Source: Poecilobothrus nobilitatus
Taxonomy: Eukaryota > Arthropoda > Insecta > Diptera > Dolichopodidae
Direction of reading: 5' to 3'
Length of the DNA: 64,000 nt
Assembly (NCBI GenBank): GCA_947095535.1
Contig: OX352774.1
Location: forward strand, 221,390,965-221,454,964
A program made the position numbers and the translations under genes. Below the pieces are notes generated by a model that was not told the origin of the DNA, searched no databases, and saw nothing but the letters and a program-made list of their open reading frames with translations. This document shows, one piece after another, positions 1 to 10,577 of the stretch. Numbering within the stretch: the first letter of the stretch is position 1; each line of letters starts with the position of its first letter.

Positions 1-118
1 GGAATTATTGGAAAAAAGATTTATGGTTATTTTACTTAACTTCCAAAAAAAAAAAGTAGTCTTAATTTTCATGAAACTTAAGTCCATTTAAAAGAAAGTG
101 AAGTACAAAATATTTTTA

Positions 119-138
119 CACAGATACACATATCTGTG
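119..138. repeat. short perfect hairpin
   Basis: CACAGATA and TATCTGTG form a perfect 8-bp stem around a 4-base CACA loop. A second, similar sequence (GATACACCTATATCTGTGG) follows about 12 bases later, so the block may be a small duplication. No function is claimed. Confidence 0.5.
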
Positions 139-2293
139 AATAAGATCGATACACCTATATCTGTGGTTATTTTCCTTGTTTTTTTTTTTTTTTGAAGCTG
201 TGATGAAATTTTGTAAATAGAGAGACGAAAGATTGGATAGCCTAATAAAAATATTTATTTTTTTAAATTTATATTAAAATAATTAGAAGAAACTAAAAAT
301 GGTATTTTAAAATGATTAGAAAGAACCAAAAATGTATTTCAATTCCTAAAAACTTAATAAACGTAGGAATTGTATGTATAAAAATTTATTACGGTATCAG
401 GATAAGTGCAAAAAATTAAAATAAACGGATTGGTTTCAATCTTTTTAAATAAAATTAAAAAAAAAACAAAAAAAAATATATAAATATCTCCATAATATGC
501 ATTAAGTTAAAATATGGCTAATTTAATAATATTATGCTCAAGGTATATATTACTAATGTAATGAATTCATAAATTGATGTTATTTAGAAAAACATTTGCT
601 ACATATTATATATCCTTATATATACCTCATCTAATAATGCGTCCTTTATATTCAAAATGGAAAATTTCAACTGCTGTTATATTACTAAACTAAAAAAATT
701 TTATAATCTCATTGAAATCTGTATTCTAAAATATTTTTGAAAGTATTTTTGAAAAAAAAAAAACATATTTATTTTAATTAACTTTTTTATTATCATATTT
801 TTATACAAATACATACTCATTTATATTTAAATTTTCCTCTTTTCTGAAAATGGTGTAAAACAGTTATACATTTCTTTATTAAGTTTTTTCTTATAATATC
901 AAATATATGAATTACAGAATTTTATTATGGAACATTAGTATTCAATACCAAACTATTGAATATATTAAAAAAAAACTGCAACATTACGAAAAAAAGGAAA
1001 AAACTAAATTTAATTTTTAAGAATAATTAAAATAAAAATATAAATTTTATCTTTTTCATTTAAATTTTATTTCTATATTATATACATGGATAATATCGGG
1101 AAAAAAAAAAATAATAAAAACAGTGTATTAATTACCAATCAAAAAAATTATATCGTAAGAATAAAACCAGAAAATGCAAAATTAATATAATTAAATGTAA
1201 AAAATAAAAAAAGAATCCTTATTTTGTAATTTGGTTTTTCAAATACATATAAATAATTTTCAAAATAAAATTTTGTCTTTCTTATATTTTTAATTTCATT
1301 TCAGATTCTATTATAAATTTTTTAATATAATGGTAATTTAACGTTCCACTTTCGGAAAAACTTATATTACTAATATGTATTAGTATATAATATGTTACAG
1401 TGTCGATCAAAATAAAAGTAACATATTTATAAAAAAAAAAAAAAAAACATTATTAAGCTAAAGAAAGCTTCATGTCGGATAAAAATTAATAACAAAAAAA
1501 TATGAGAATTTTTAGTAAAGCGTATTTAATAGAACTTCGAAAGTAAAAACGATTAATGCAGTATAATTACTTATTACTTATGACACAATATGTAGTATAA
1601 TTAATTATTTAGAGAATACACTGTACTTAGAGAAAATCATGTATTATAGAGAAGAAATTTTCTATGATAAATCAAAGCCTGTATAAAAAGCTTTGTTGAA
1701 ATTAGGTACTATATTTAGAACAGTTTGCTTTATACAGTTTTTTTGTTTTTTTATGAGGCTTGGTGAAAAACTTCAAAAGTCATCGAGAAGAAATGCACGT
1801 TATTCTTTCGGATATCGTTGAATCAATCAAATACGATTCCCTTTAAACCAAACTTTAAGTTGGGAATAATTTCTGTCGTTTCATATATATTGTAAAAGTT
1901 TCTGTTTTATAAAATAAAAGAAAAGTTATAATCTCCTAATATTTTAAATATAAGAAAATTGGGACTCTTCATTCAACATTTTATGATCGCTTAAAGCCAG
2001 GATAACATCAATTAAAAATATGATATCTTAATAATGACTTTAACTTAAAAATGAACACTTGTGCTATTTGAAAACAAAATAATGTTTTTTCTTAAATAAC
2101 TATGAAGTTTCGAAATTTAAATATGTACGAGTATATGTAAAGACTTTTTTAATTATTTGAAATCACTTTTGAAAATTATTTTTATGGGTAATTATGACAG
2201 TCTGTATTAAATTTATTGTTATTTTTATATAATATTTCATGATAATATTTTCTTTTTCTATTAATAATGAGAAAATGGTATAAAGTGTTAAAT

Positions 2294-2345
2294 TTACGTA
2301 GGATTCGAAACCATCATGACATCTGTCACGCTACGCCATACAAAA
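2294..2345 (-). other. possible tRNA-like (SINE head) relic
   Basis: On the minus strand a B-box-like GGTTTCGAATCC (plus coordinates 2301-2312) lies about 17 bases downstream of an A-box-like TGGCGTAGCG (2329-2338). The spacing is too short for an intact tRNA and the T stem does not pair well. It may be a deleted head of another tRNA-derived SINE, or chance. Confidence 0.2.
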
Positions 2346-3806
2346 TAACCAGGAAGAATCCCTGTTAAAAGTTTATTATAATATTAAAATTTTACAAAAT
2401 ATGAAAGTTTATATTAGATTCTATGATTAAAATAAAAAATTTTATTATATAGTAAACTTAAATAAATAAAATTTTCAAGGATTTACCGTTAAAAAAAAAA
2501 TGTTCGAAGTTTTTTTAAGAAATTATTTTAGCAAAATGTTTTCAGTAGACTTCTTTGGGTTTTTATTTTACTTACCATAACAGTATTCCCGTTTATATTA
2601 ATAACTACAATAATTCCCCTTGTATATATAAAACAACCGTATAAATTACATGAATAATATAATTAAAAAATAATTTACTCGTATATATTTTTAACAATTA
2701 AACAGGAAACAATAACCTTTTCACCAATTTTTATCGATGCTGTAACTGTGTCTACAATATATTCACAAAAAAAAAAAAACTCTACACACATACAGAAATT
2801 TAATTTTTTTCTTTTCTATTTTATAATTGACATAAAATTATCTTTTTGTTTTATTTTTCCAATTAAAATCGTTGGTAAAACCCTTAAAAAAAAAAATAGA
2901 AATGTAAAAAAACAATCTTATTAGTAGACTATTTTGTATCTCTAATTTTCATTTCCTAAAATAAAATACATTTTTTTTTTTGTTTCTTTTTTTTGTTTTC
3001 TAATATGTTTATAATATGTATCTTATCATTTGCTACACCACAAAATGTAAAATGAAAATAAAAATAAAATAGAAATTTGGTATTTAGTATTGACAACGCG
3101 ATTATAATGGGTGGGATAAACAAAAACAAAAAAAAAAAACAAAAAACTTAAGAAAAAAGCAAGAAAAAACCAAGAAACAAAAAATAAAAAAAGAAAAAAA
3201 AAAAAAACAAATATAAATCCAAAACAACATTATAGGCAATTATTTAAGAATAATGAGGAATTTAAGGGCTTAAAATCCATTGAGATCACGTCCGTACATT
3301 TATATTTTTATTTATTTTTTGTCTCTTTCTATCCTATTTTTTTAATATAATATTATTATTATCATATTAAATGATAACGACATTAAAATAAAGAACAAAA
3401 AAAAAAAAAGTGAAACAAAAATAGAAAATTAAATGAAAAGAAATAAAAATTTTGGAAAATTTGTATTGGATTCGTTTTAAATCGAATTTCTTTCATTCAT
3501 ATAACACTGTATATAAAATAAGTTGTATCTTTAATATCTAAAATAGAATGCATATAAGTGTATATAAAATATAGTAATATAATATGAATATAATGGTATG
3601 GAAAAGATAGTTTGAAGAAATTCAAAAAGAAAATTTAAGAATATTATTAAAGTAGCACCATAAAGTTTTAAATTAGTATAATAAATGGGTAACAATACTA
3701 TCAATGAAAATAAGGTACAAATTCTATTTTAGAGTAGCTTCTAATAGATTTAAAATTAAGAACCACGTGTATATAATATTCAAATCGAACTCTTGATTTT
3801 TTTTTT

Positions 3807-3819
3807 AATTATAAAGAAA
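3807..3819. repeat. target-site duplication, left copy
   Basis: The 13-mer AATTATAAAGAAA lies directly before the SINE and recurs exactly at 4016-4028 directly after its poly(A) tail, as expected for an insertion primed by a LINE endonuclease. Confidence 0.85.
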
Positions 3820-4015
3820 GGGGGCCTCGGTGGCCTAGTGGGTAAGAGCGTATAAAATACGCTGTAAACACCGAAGGAGTGTTGGTTCGAATCCCGCACA
3901 TGTCGTAAAAGTTATTCCCCCTTATGACATTTACAGCCACTTCTGAAAAGGAAAGGCTGTGTAATTTTCTGTTCACATTTATGTGACAGAAAAATGCACT
4001 AAAAAAAAAATAAAA
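3820..4015 (+). mobile_element. tRNA-derived SINE, copy 1 (complete)
   Basis: This non-autonomous retroposon of about 196 bp begins GGGGCCTCGG and has a Pol III A box (TGGCCTAGTGG, 3831-3841) and a perfect B box (GGTTCGAATCC, 3884-3894), as in tRNA-derived SINEs. The body can fold: GCTGTAAA (3861-3868) pairs with TTTACAGC (3930-3937), enclosing a GTCGTAA/TTATGAC hairpin (3902-3908 with 3922-3928). A final hairpin (3965-3978 with 3981-3994) stands just before the A-rich tail at 4001-4015. An exact 13-bp target duplication flanks it. It encodes no protein and would depend on a LINE for copying. Other copies start at about 6962, 7816, 10512, 26942 and 45339. I cannot name the family from memory. 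Confidence 0.9.
3831..3894 (+). promoter_or_regulatory. internal Pol III promoter of the SINE (A and B boxes)
   Basis: TGGCCTAGTGG matches the A-box consensus and GGTTCGAATCC is a perfect B box 53 bases further on. The equivalents in copy 2 are TTGCCTAGTGG (7824-7834) and GGTTCAAATCC (7877-7887). Copy 4 at 26.9 kb has lost the B box altogether. Confidence 0.8.
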
Positions 4016-4028
4016 AATTATAAAGAAA
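4016..4028. repeat. target-site duplication, right copy
   Basis: Exact copy of 3807-3819, directly after the SINE tail. Confidence 0.85.
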
Positions 4029-6390
4029 ATTTAAAAATTAAAATAATAGTATCTGTTTATTTCTAGTAATATCTAACAGTAATTTTTAGTTTTATTTGGG
4101 TTTTTCAATATACAAAAAAATCGTTTAATTTAATTTTTTAACGCTCCTATTATCAACTGAAGTTATTTTTTTAAACCGGATCATTTTAATTCAAAGTGTA
4201 TTTAAAATTTAACTTTGAATTGTTTTGTTAACGTTTAATTTAACGGCAATAAAATGGCAAAGGTGTTTAACTTACTACTTTCAATTATATGAAAGTTTAA
4301 AAGAATCTATTTTAAATTTTTAATTAAATTAAACTATGAATACCTACTCATTCTGACACTATTACAAAAAATGCTCTATTTAAAACCATTTTTTTTCTAA
4401 ATCAAACAGTTTTATGAATAAATTTTCTTAAATACCCATTTAAAAAAGAAAAAAACTTATTCTTAACTAATATTTAGTTTATTTATATAAATAGGTCAGC
4501 GATCTATAAAAACCATACTTTCAATTTCAAACAAGCGCCATTCAAAACTTTTTTATAAAAAAAAAAAATTAGAATTTTCTTATATAGTTTCTAATTTTTT
4601 ATTTACATGTCCTTAGATCAGTTTTTCATCGAAAGCAAGATATCAAGAGACAGAAATACATAAAAAAAAAATTTTATATTCAACCAGTATAGCTAAACAA
4701 ATAAATATACCTATATAATATAATATATATATATATATATATAATATATATACGTATTATATCTACATATATAAATTTGAAAAAAAGACGAAGATAAGAA
4801 GTTTCAAAGTTTTGGAAAAGTGGTACAAATTTTTCTATACACAATATAAATGTAATAGTATAAACAATAATCCTTAAAATGTATATCTTAAGAAAAAAAA
4901 AAAAAACAATAATAAAAAAAAAAATATCAAAGTTATAAAAAAACTTTTTTCTTTTTTTTTTTTTTTTAATATTATAATATTTTTCAAGAGTACATATTAA
5001 TTCAGGCACTGATTCATAGCCTTGGGCATACTTAAACCTTTATGAAAAACTTTCTTTTCTTTATTCATATTATCTTGTTTTCCTGTTTCTTTTTTTAATA
5101 ATAATGTGTAGTTAAGGTCACCCACACAACAATATAAAAATCTTAAATATATCTTACCTATATTATATTTAACCATAACTTAATTAAGATATTATATAAT
5201 TATAAAAAGAGAAAGTTTCATCAGGATCTTTAAGGAGTGTTAAATTTTTGTTCTAAAGAATCATTACTTGAACATTAGTATATTATTTTAATTTTTTTTT
5301 TTTTGTTTTTTTTGGAGGGATTCTTAAAAGTTTTTTTTTTTTATCAATTTTGTTTTTTTTTTTTTATTATCATTAAAAACGAAAATATAGCAACAAAAAA
5401 AAAAAAAAATAGGAACAAAAAAAAAAAACAGCAACAAAAAACAGTAACAAAAATAAAAAAAAAAAGCAAACAGTTAAAAAACTGTTTACTGTTCTATAAA
5501 AGGATCCTTGAAAGTACTCTTTGTTTATAATTACATCTAAAATACACTTTTAACTACCTTTATACACCTATTCTACTAATTAGTTATTTAATTAATTAAT
5601 TGGTATTCAAAAAATTTCGAAACAATCAAGACTCGATTCACTCCCGGTTCGATTATGTACCTGTTATCAACAAAAACACAAAAAAAAAAAACAAAAAAAA
5701 AACCAAAACGAAAACAGAAAAAATTTTTACTTCTGTTTAATTTTGTAAATATTATGTACCTACGTTAATTTAAAGAGGTATTTTAAATTATCTATAATAT
5801 AATATATCCAACAGTTTACAGTGACTTTCATAATATAATCTAAAAATAACATTTAAAATTTGAAGCAAGATTTTTAAAATCTGAAACAACATTTAAATTT
5901 TGAATAGCAATTGACGCAGGGGTTTGGATATCTTATGATATTATAATCTCATTAAAGTTGAAACGAATATGAACATATTTTGTTTTTGTTTCATTTGTAT
6001 TGGCACTAAATTTTTAGGAATTTCGTTATTTCAACTAAAAAATATTTTATTAAAAAGAATAAATTTTCATTGATAACATACTTTCATATGCTTCCAGGAT
6101 TAGAAAGAAGATGTCTGGTTATAAGAATGTCTAGATATATTAAATTATGTCCTTAAGCTAAAAGTCCTTAAGCTTCCTGCTATTAAAGGATGTCCTTAAA
6201 GCTTTAAAAAAATAGATGGTTTTGGAAAATTTTATAGTCATTTAGGTTTCTTCAGTTTATGGGGAAAAAAAAATTAAAATGTAGGGGAACTAAATGTTAA
6301 TTTCTTTTTAAAATTAAAGCTAGAAAAGTATTAAGTGACGTACCTAAATAACGTTTACTTAAAGCATCTTAATTATTTAATATTAATTTT
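4029..6390. other. AT-rich non-coding DNA with T-rich then A-rich blocks
   Basis: It includes a TA microsatellite (about 4723-4742) and a T-rich block at 5290-5365 followed by an A-rich block at 5393-5470. Readable frames here are low-complexity Lys/Asn or Phe runs and are not credible proteins. Near 6125-6215 the short phrase GTCCTTAAGCT recurs imperfectly. Nothing else is recognised. Confidence 0.55.
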
Positions 6391-6947
6391 ATATACCCGT
6401 ATGTATATAGTTTAAGGGTTTAATAAATTTACCATTACATTTGTCAAATCTTAGAGGAGTCGAAATAGATAGATTTAATTGTGTATGGATAGAATTAGAA
6501 TCGAATTCTGAATTGATTAAATCATGTACGTCTGGCCGTCCGTGTGATTATCCATACGATAACTCAAAGAATACTGAAGATAGGATTCTGAAATTTTGAA
6601 TACGTTACTTTTGTAAAATTGTTAATTTCACTATTTACATTCAGTAAGTTCAGCCGGCGGGATCGAGCAGCTACTATATGAATATAACTCAGTGTCTATT
6701 AAAGTTGGGTTATATGAAATTTTGTGAAAAGATCTAAATTTGCATGCCAATAACTTCTGTAAAATTTAGTTCTACTATAGAGTAGGAGGTTTAGATATCT
6801 TGTATATCTTGGAACTTAATTAAGGTAGGCATCTGAAATCATATAAATAAATGATCAAATTTTATGGCAATAACTTCTGTAGAATGTGATTGATTCGAGG
6901 TTACAGGTTTCGAGTAGCTGTCATACAACTCAAAAATTTACATAAAA

Positions 6948-6961
6948 ATATCTTGGTACTT
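6948..6961. repeat. target-site duplication of the nested SINE, left copy
   Basis: The 14-mer ATATCTTGGTACTT is repeated exactly at 7157-7170 on the other side of the SINE. Confidence 0.9.
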
Positions 6962-7156
6962 GGTTTTTTTTTTTTTAGTATATTTCCCTGCCACATAAAT
7001 GTGACAAGGAAATTATACCCCCTTTACTTTTCGGGCGTGGCTGTTAATGTCGTAAGAGGAAATTATTCTTGGAATGGAATGGTGTGGAATTTTAACCCAC
7101 ACTTCCTCGGTGTTTACAAAGTATTTTATACGCTCTTAACCACTGGACCTCCGAGG
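6962..7156 (-). mobile_element. tRNA-derived SINE, copy 3, nested in a family A repeat
   Basis: Read on the minus strand it begins CCTCGGAGGTCCAGTGGTTA and shares the body of copy 1, including GACATTAACAGCC and the terminal hairpin, and ends in an A-rich tail (a T run at about 6964-6976 on the plus strand). The A box is recognisable (AGGTCCAGTGG, plus 7140-7150). The B box is decayed to GGGTTAAAATTCC, and a small ATTCC-type duplication follows it. The exact 14-bp flanking duplication and the continuation of family A on both sides show insertion into an existing repeat. An apparent 96-residue reading frame across 6890-7180 on the plus strand is an artefact of this junction. Confidence 0.9.
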
Positions 7157-7170
7157 ATATCTTGGTACTT
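7157..7170. repeat. target-site duplication of the nested SINE, right copy
   Basis: Exact copy of 6948-6961. Confidence 0.9.
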
Positions 7171-7225
7171 AATTAAATAAAACATCTGAAATTTTGAAAA
7201 TGATGTTAAAGTTTTATGGAAACAG

Positions 7226-7815
7226 AATATGGGTATGTTCTACAACCTACAAAACTAATTGTTGTATTTTTCATAACGGATATGTTTTCATACAATTTAT
7301 CATCCCCTTGCCAATTATTGTGGCGTCACTGTATGCAAAATATATACTCTAATGCATAAAATAAAAAAAAATTTGAAAATTTTAATTAACTTTTATATTA
7401 TCAATTTGTGTTTACAAGTTTCTTTTTTTTTCCATTTTTTTTTCGTTTTTTTTTGATATTTTTAAAGTGTTTGGTAAATATTGGTGTAGTGTGTCCTCGA
7501 TTTGATTTTTATATTATGTATTATTATAATAACCTGTTTTTTTTTTAACTCAAATATTATTACTTTTAATATATAAAAATGATATTTTTAAAATGATTTT
7601 CTATAATATTTTGTTTATTTTTATTTTTTTTTTGCTTTGAAATAAAAAAAAATTTTTAAAATTAATAAAAATTATAAAAAGTTTTTTTTTTTTAACATTG
7701 ATTATGTTAACCACTTTATTGTCAATAATTAAAACAATTTTTTTAAATTGATTTTTTCAATGAACTTTTATTTTTTTTATTTAAAAATTAATTGTTGTAA
7801 TTAGTTTTAAAATTC
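7226..7815. other. AT-rich non-coding DNA
   Basis: A slightly richer patch at 7256-7345 is unidentified. The rest is A/T runs, including T-rich tracts with single G interruptions. Confidence 0.5.
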
Positions 7816-8004
7816 GGCCTCGGTTGCCTAGTGGGTAAAAGCGTATGAAATGCGCTGTAAACACCGAGGCAGTGTGGGTTCAAATCCCATACACGTCGTA
7901 AGAGTTACTTCCCCTTACGACATTTACAGCCGAGTCTGAAAAGGAAAGGCTGTGTAATTTCCTGTTCACATTTATGTGGGTGAAAAATGCACCAAAAAAA
8001 AAAA
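7816..8004 (+). mobile_element. tRNA-derived SINE, copy 2
   Basis: Full-length copy from GGCCTCGG to an 11-base A tail (7994-8004). A box TTGCCTAGTGG and B box GGTTCAAATCC are nearly intact. The internal stem GTCGTAAG/CTTACGAC is perfect here, as is GCTGTAAA/TTTACAGC. The terminal hairpin keeps only its CACAT/ATGTG core. I could not find a clear target duplication; the flanks are too simple in sequence. Confidence 0.88.
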
Positions 8005-8751
8005 GAAATTTTTATAATAAATGTAATAATTTAAATTTTATAATCATATTTAATATTTTTGGACAGGAAGATCTTGAGAAAAAAAACAGAAAAATTAAAA
8101 AAACATTAAAGTAAAATTTTTAAATTATAGATTTGTAGCTATTTTCTATAGATATTGAAAAAAGGTCTAGTTTTTATGACTTACATAAAGATATAAAGAA
8201 GATAAAAAAAGTTTTTAAATCATTCTGAAATAAACATAAATAATAATTTTTTTTTTTTTAAATAATTAAAATAAATTTTTTTATTTGATTCGACTATTAA
8301 ATTTTTCTATTTTTCAATAATTTCATTTTATAAAGTAAATGTTAAAATATTTTATGAAGTAATGAAGGGTTAAAATATATAGGTATATATGCTTAAATTA
8401 AATTATTTTATTTATTTATTCATTTAAACTGTATAAAAATCAATGCATTTAGTAAAACTAATGTATGCATAAGTTAGTACTGGCAACTAAAGGATTTCTG
8501 CGATAATTGTCAATTACTGTTACTAATAATTGTCAAAAAAAAAAAATTATGTTTTATTTTTATATAAAATATCTGAAAAATAAATTATGAATATGAAATA
8601 TCTTCATATATATTATCAACACAATTTAATTTTAACAAAGGTTTTTAAATATTTTTCATAACATTATAAATTGGCTAAAGGGGGAGCTTAGTTTAGTAAG
8701 TAAGAATATGAAACTACCAAGGTTGTATTTATTATATATAATTGCCATATT
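8005..8751. other. AT-rich non-coding DNA
   Basis: Mostly A/T runs. At about 8680-8722 there is a short tRNA-like phrase (GGGGGAGCTTAGTTTAGTAA), too weak to call. It directly precedes the truncated reverse transcriptase. Confidence 0.5.
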
Positions 8752-9579
8752 AAAATTTACGCCGACAATATGAAAATCTTCCTAAAAATAAAAAATTTAG
8801 TTGATACTTTAGCTTTGCAAGCTGATCTTAATCGATTTTATGATTAGTGTTGTAATAATAATCTTCAACTTAACGTTAATAAATGTGCATTAATTACTTT
8901 TACACGTCGTTCATGCCCAATCTTGTATTCCTATTCTTTCAATAACCAAACTATTCCTAAAGTTGTCTCTATAAAAGATCTAGGGGTACTCTTTGATAGT
9001 AAGCTTTCTTTTCACCTTCATTATACTGGTATACTAAATAAAGCCAACTCTATGCTATGTTTCATTAAACGTTGGGCAAGAGAATTTGATGATCCTTATG
9101 TATTAAAATCTCTTTTTACTTGTTTGGTTAAACCTAACTTGGAATATGCTTCCCAGTTATGGAGCCCATTTTATAATATTCATATAAATAGAATAGAATC
9201 AGTTGAAAAAAAATTTCTAAGATTTGCTTTACACTTTCTTCCATGGGAAGATCCTTTAAGACTACCACCATACGAACATAGATTGAATTTATTACATCTT
9301 CATACCCTTGAGAAACGTCGTAAAGTAGCAGATATAGTGTTTTTAACCGAATTAATTACAGGTAATATTTTTTCTTCTCAATTATTTGCTAAACTCAATT
9401 TTTCTTCATATTCTAGATTAAGATCTGTAAATATGTTTAACTTGCATTTTCATAGAACTAATTATAGGAAACATGAACCTATTAATAGGATGATGTCTCT
9501 TTGTAACATATATAAACCTCATATTAACCTCTTACTAACAAAGCAATCACTTAAAAGAAATCTATATTTGTGTGAATGA
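8752..9579 (+). pseudogene. 5'-truncated Jockey-like non-LTR reverse transcriptase (C-terminal part)
   Basis: The frame starts inside the reverse transcriptase palm at KIYADNMKIFL, which corresponds to the catalytic Y/F-A-D-D box with the second Asp changed to Asn. It runs as LQADLNRFYD, an in-frame TAG at 8845-8847 (where the family has Trp), NNNLQLNVNKCALITFTRR, then an uninterrupted 218 residues to TGA. KDLGVLFDSKLSFHLHY and LVKPNLEYASQLWSPF are typical thumb and C-terminal motifs of Jockey-type insect LINEs, followed by LRFALHFLPWEDP and the HRLNLLHLHTLEKRRKVAD region. The protein copies LINE RNA into DNA at the target site. This copy lacks the endonuclease and most of the polymerase and has lost a catalytic residue, so it is dead, though the single stop suggests it is not very old. 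Confidence 0.88.
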
Positions 9580-9815
9580 AGTAATTGAATAACCTTTGAC
9601 CTGAGGATTCTTAATTGAATTTATTTTGTTGTAATTTATAGTTAGATTTTTATTTTCATTAATTATAAATTGTAATTTCTGTTTTTTTTTTTTTCTCATT
9701 TAATTATTACTAATTAGTTGTTATTTGATTTTTTGTTTAATTTTAACTTTAAAGTAGATTAAGTATTTTTACTGTAACTTGCTTGATTTAAGTTCGTAAT
9801 AATAAATAAATAAAT
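9580..9815 (+). other. 3' untranslated tail of the Jockey-like element
   Basis: About 235 bases follow the stop and end in an A-rich TAA/TAAA-type tail (AATAATAAATAAATAAA, about 9799-9815), a common 3' end for this kind of LINE. The exact end and any target duplication are unclear. Confidence 0.55.
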
Positions 9816-9869
9816 TTTGAAGTCTTTAAAAGATTCACACCACTTTAAGAAAAAAAAAATGATTGAAAA

Positions 9870-10313
9870 ACATTTTTTGAAAATTTACTTATTGGTTTAA
9901 CTTTGTCCGACCGTAAATTTCTATACCATTTAAAATATAAAACAATGATATTTTAATCATGGATAGTATTCTAAAAAAAAAATATTGTTGTTGAACAACA
10001 TTTTTATGTAGCCCCACCTATTACGGAATTACATTTACTCCATGTTGGAAAAGCCCAATTTTCAAATTTATATAATCTTATGTACCTGTATTCTCAATTT
10101 TCTTTTTAAGTGTTAAGAGCTTTTTCTGATTATATATTTTCGGTTTTCTAAAAATTGAATAAAGTGTTTCTTGCTTTTTCATAATTTTTTCTTATATATA
10201 AAATTCTAGAACAAATTACAAATTTTGATGCAAGTCACACATTCAAAAATTGTTTTTGTAATCTTTTGGAAAATGTGAACCTTTAAAAACTTTTGGTTTT
10301 AGATACTGTCTTG
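9870..10313 (-). mobile_element. family R1 repeat, short degraded copy
   Basis: It keeps the R1 order in reverse: CTTATTGGTTTAACTTTGTCC (compare CTTATTAGTTTCACTCTGTCC in the next copy), GTAGCCCCACCTATTACGG, AAAAGCCCAATTTTCAAAT, then the outer end ACTGTCTTGTTT near 10300. The array is reduced to CCGACCG and about one unit is missing. Non-coding. Confidence 0.55.
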
Positions 10314-10511
10314 TTTTTAATCAAGTTTGTCATTTTCTGTCTTGTGTATTACTTAAATTTTATGGAAAATTCTTTGTTATATTATGCTTTGAGTGTTAAT
10401 TATATGTTCTAGAAAAAATATAGTTGAATCATTCTGATTCAGTCTTAAGTGTTCCAAATTTTATATTTCTAATAAATTTATACGATTTCTATAATTGCTC
10501 TGTCAAAACAT

Positions 10512-10576
10512 ACTTACAATGTGTAAGGGGGAATTATTCTTATTTAATATATGCTTTTACCCACAAGGTCACCGAG
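10512..10576 (-). mobile_element. SINE relic, copy 6 (internally deleted)
   Basis: On the minus strand TCGGTGACCTTGTGGGTAAA (head with A box) is joined, after losing about 50 bases including the B box, to the AATAATTCCCCCTTACAC part of the SINE body. The tail half is absent. It ends exactly where an R1 copy begins. Confidence 0.65.
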
Positions 10577-10577
10577 A

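Larger units (their letters stand above)
1..3806. other. AT-rich non-coding DNA, no gene seen
   Basis: The stretch consists of A/T homopolymer runs and AT-rich filler with frequent stops in all frames. Around 3120-3212 there is a long A-rich block interrupted by single C and G bases. I see no exon, RNA gene or intact transposon apart from the small hairpin at 119-138 and the weak tRNA-like relic near 2300, listed separately. Confidence 0.6.
6391..7225 (+). mobile_element. family A repeat, degraded, split by a SINE
   Basis: The left end (ATACCCGTATGTATATAG) and the following 250 bases align by eye with the reverse complement of 60584 downward. Shared landmarks are a hairpin-like GAATCGAATTC, a decayed array (GGCCGTCCGTG at about 6534), CGATAACTCAAAGAAT, and repeated phrases such as AATAACTTCTGTAAAAT (about 6750) with AATAACTTCTGTAGAAT (about 6868). 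The family carries internal units of roughly 120-190 bp. A SINE (6962-7156) interrupts it, and the element resumes after the target duplication and fades near 7225. It is non-coding. I place it with Helentron-like non-autonomous elements by layout only. Confidence 0.65.

Noticed and set aside
3820..3920. A genuine tRNA gene
   Set aside because: The promoter boxes fit, but the unit recurs as a dispersed family with a body, A tail and target duplications, and no clean anticodon arm or acceptor stem is present.
4680..5009. 109-residue minus-strand frame
   Set aside because: Lys/Phe/Ile/Tyr low-complexity translation of homopolymers and a TA microsatellite, with no domain.
6890..7180. 96-residue frame across 7 kb
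   Set aside because: It crosses a SINE insertion junction and its two target duplications; it cannot be one gene.
8676..8722. Second tRNA-like SINE head before the Jockey-like relic
   Set aside because: A-box-like words are present but there is no B box, tail or target duplication.
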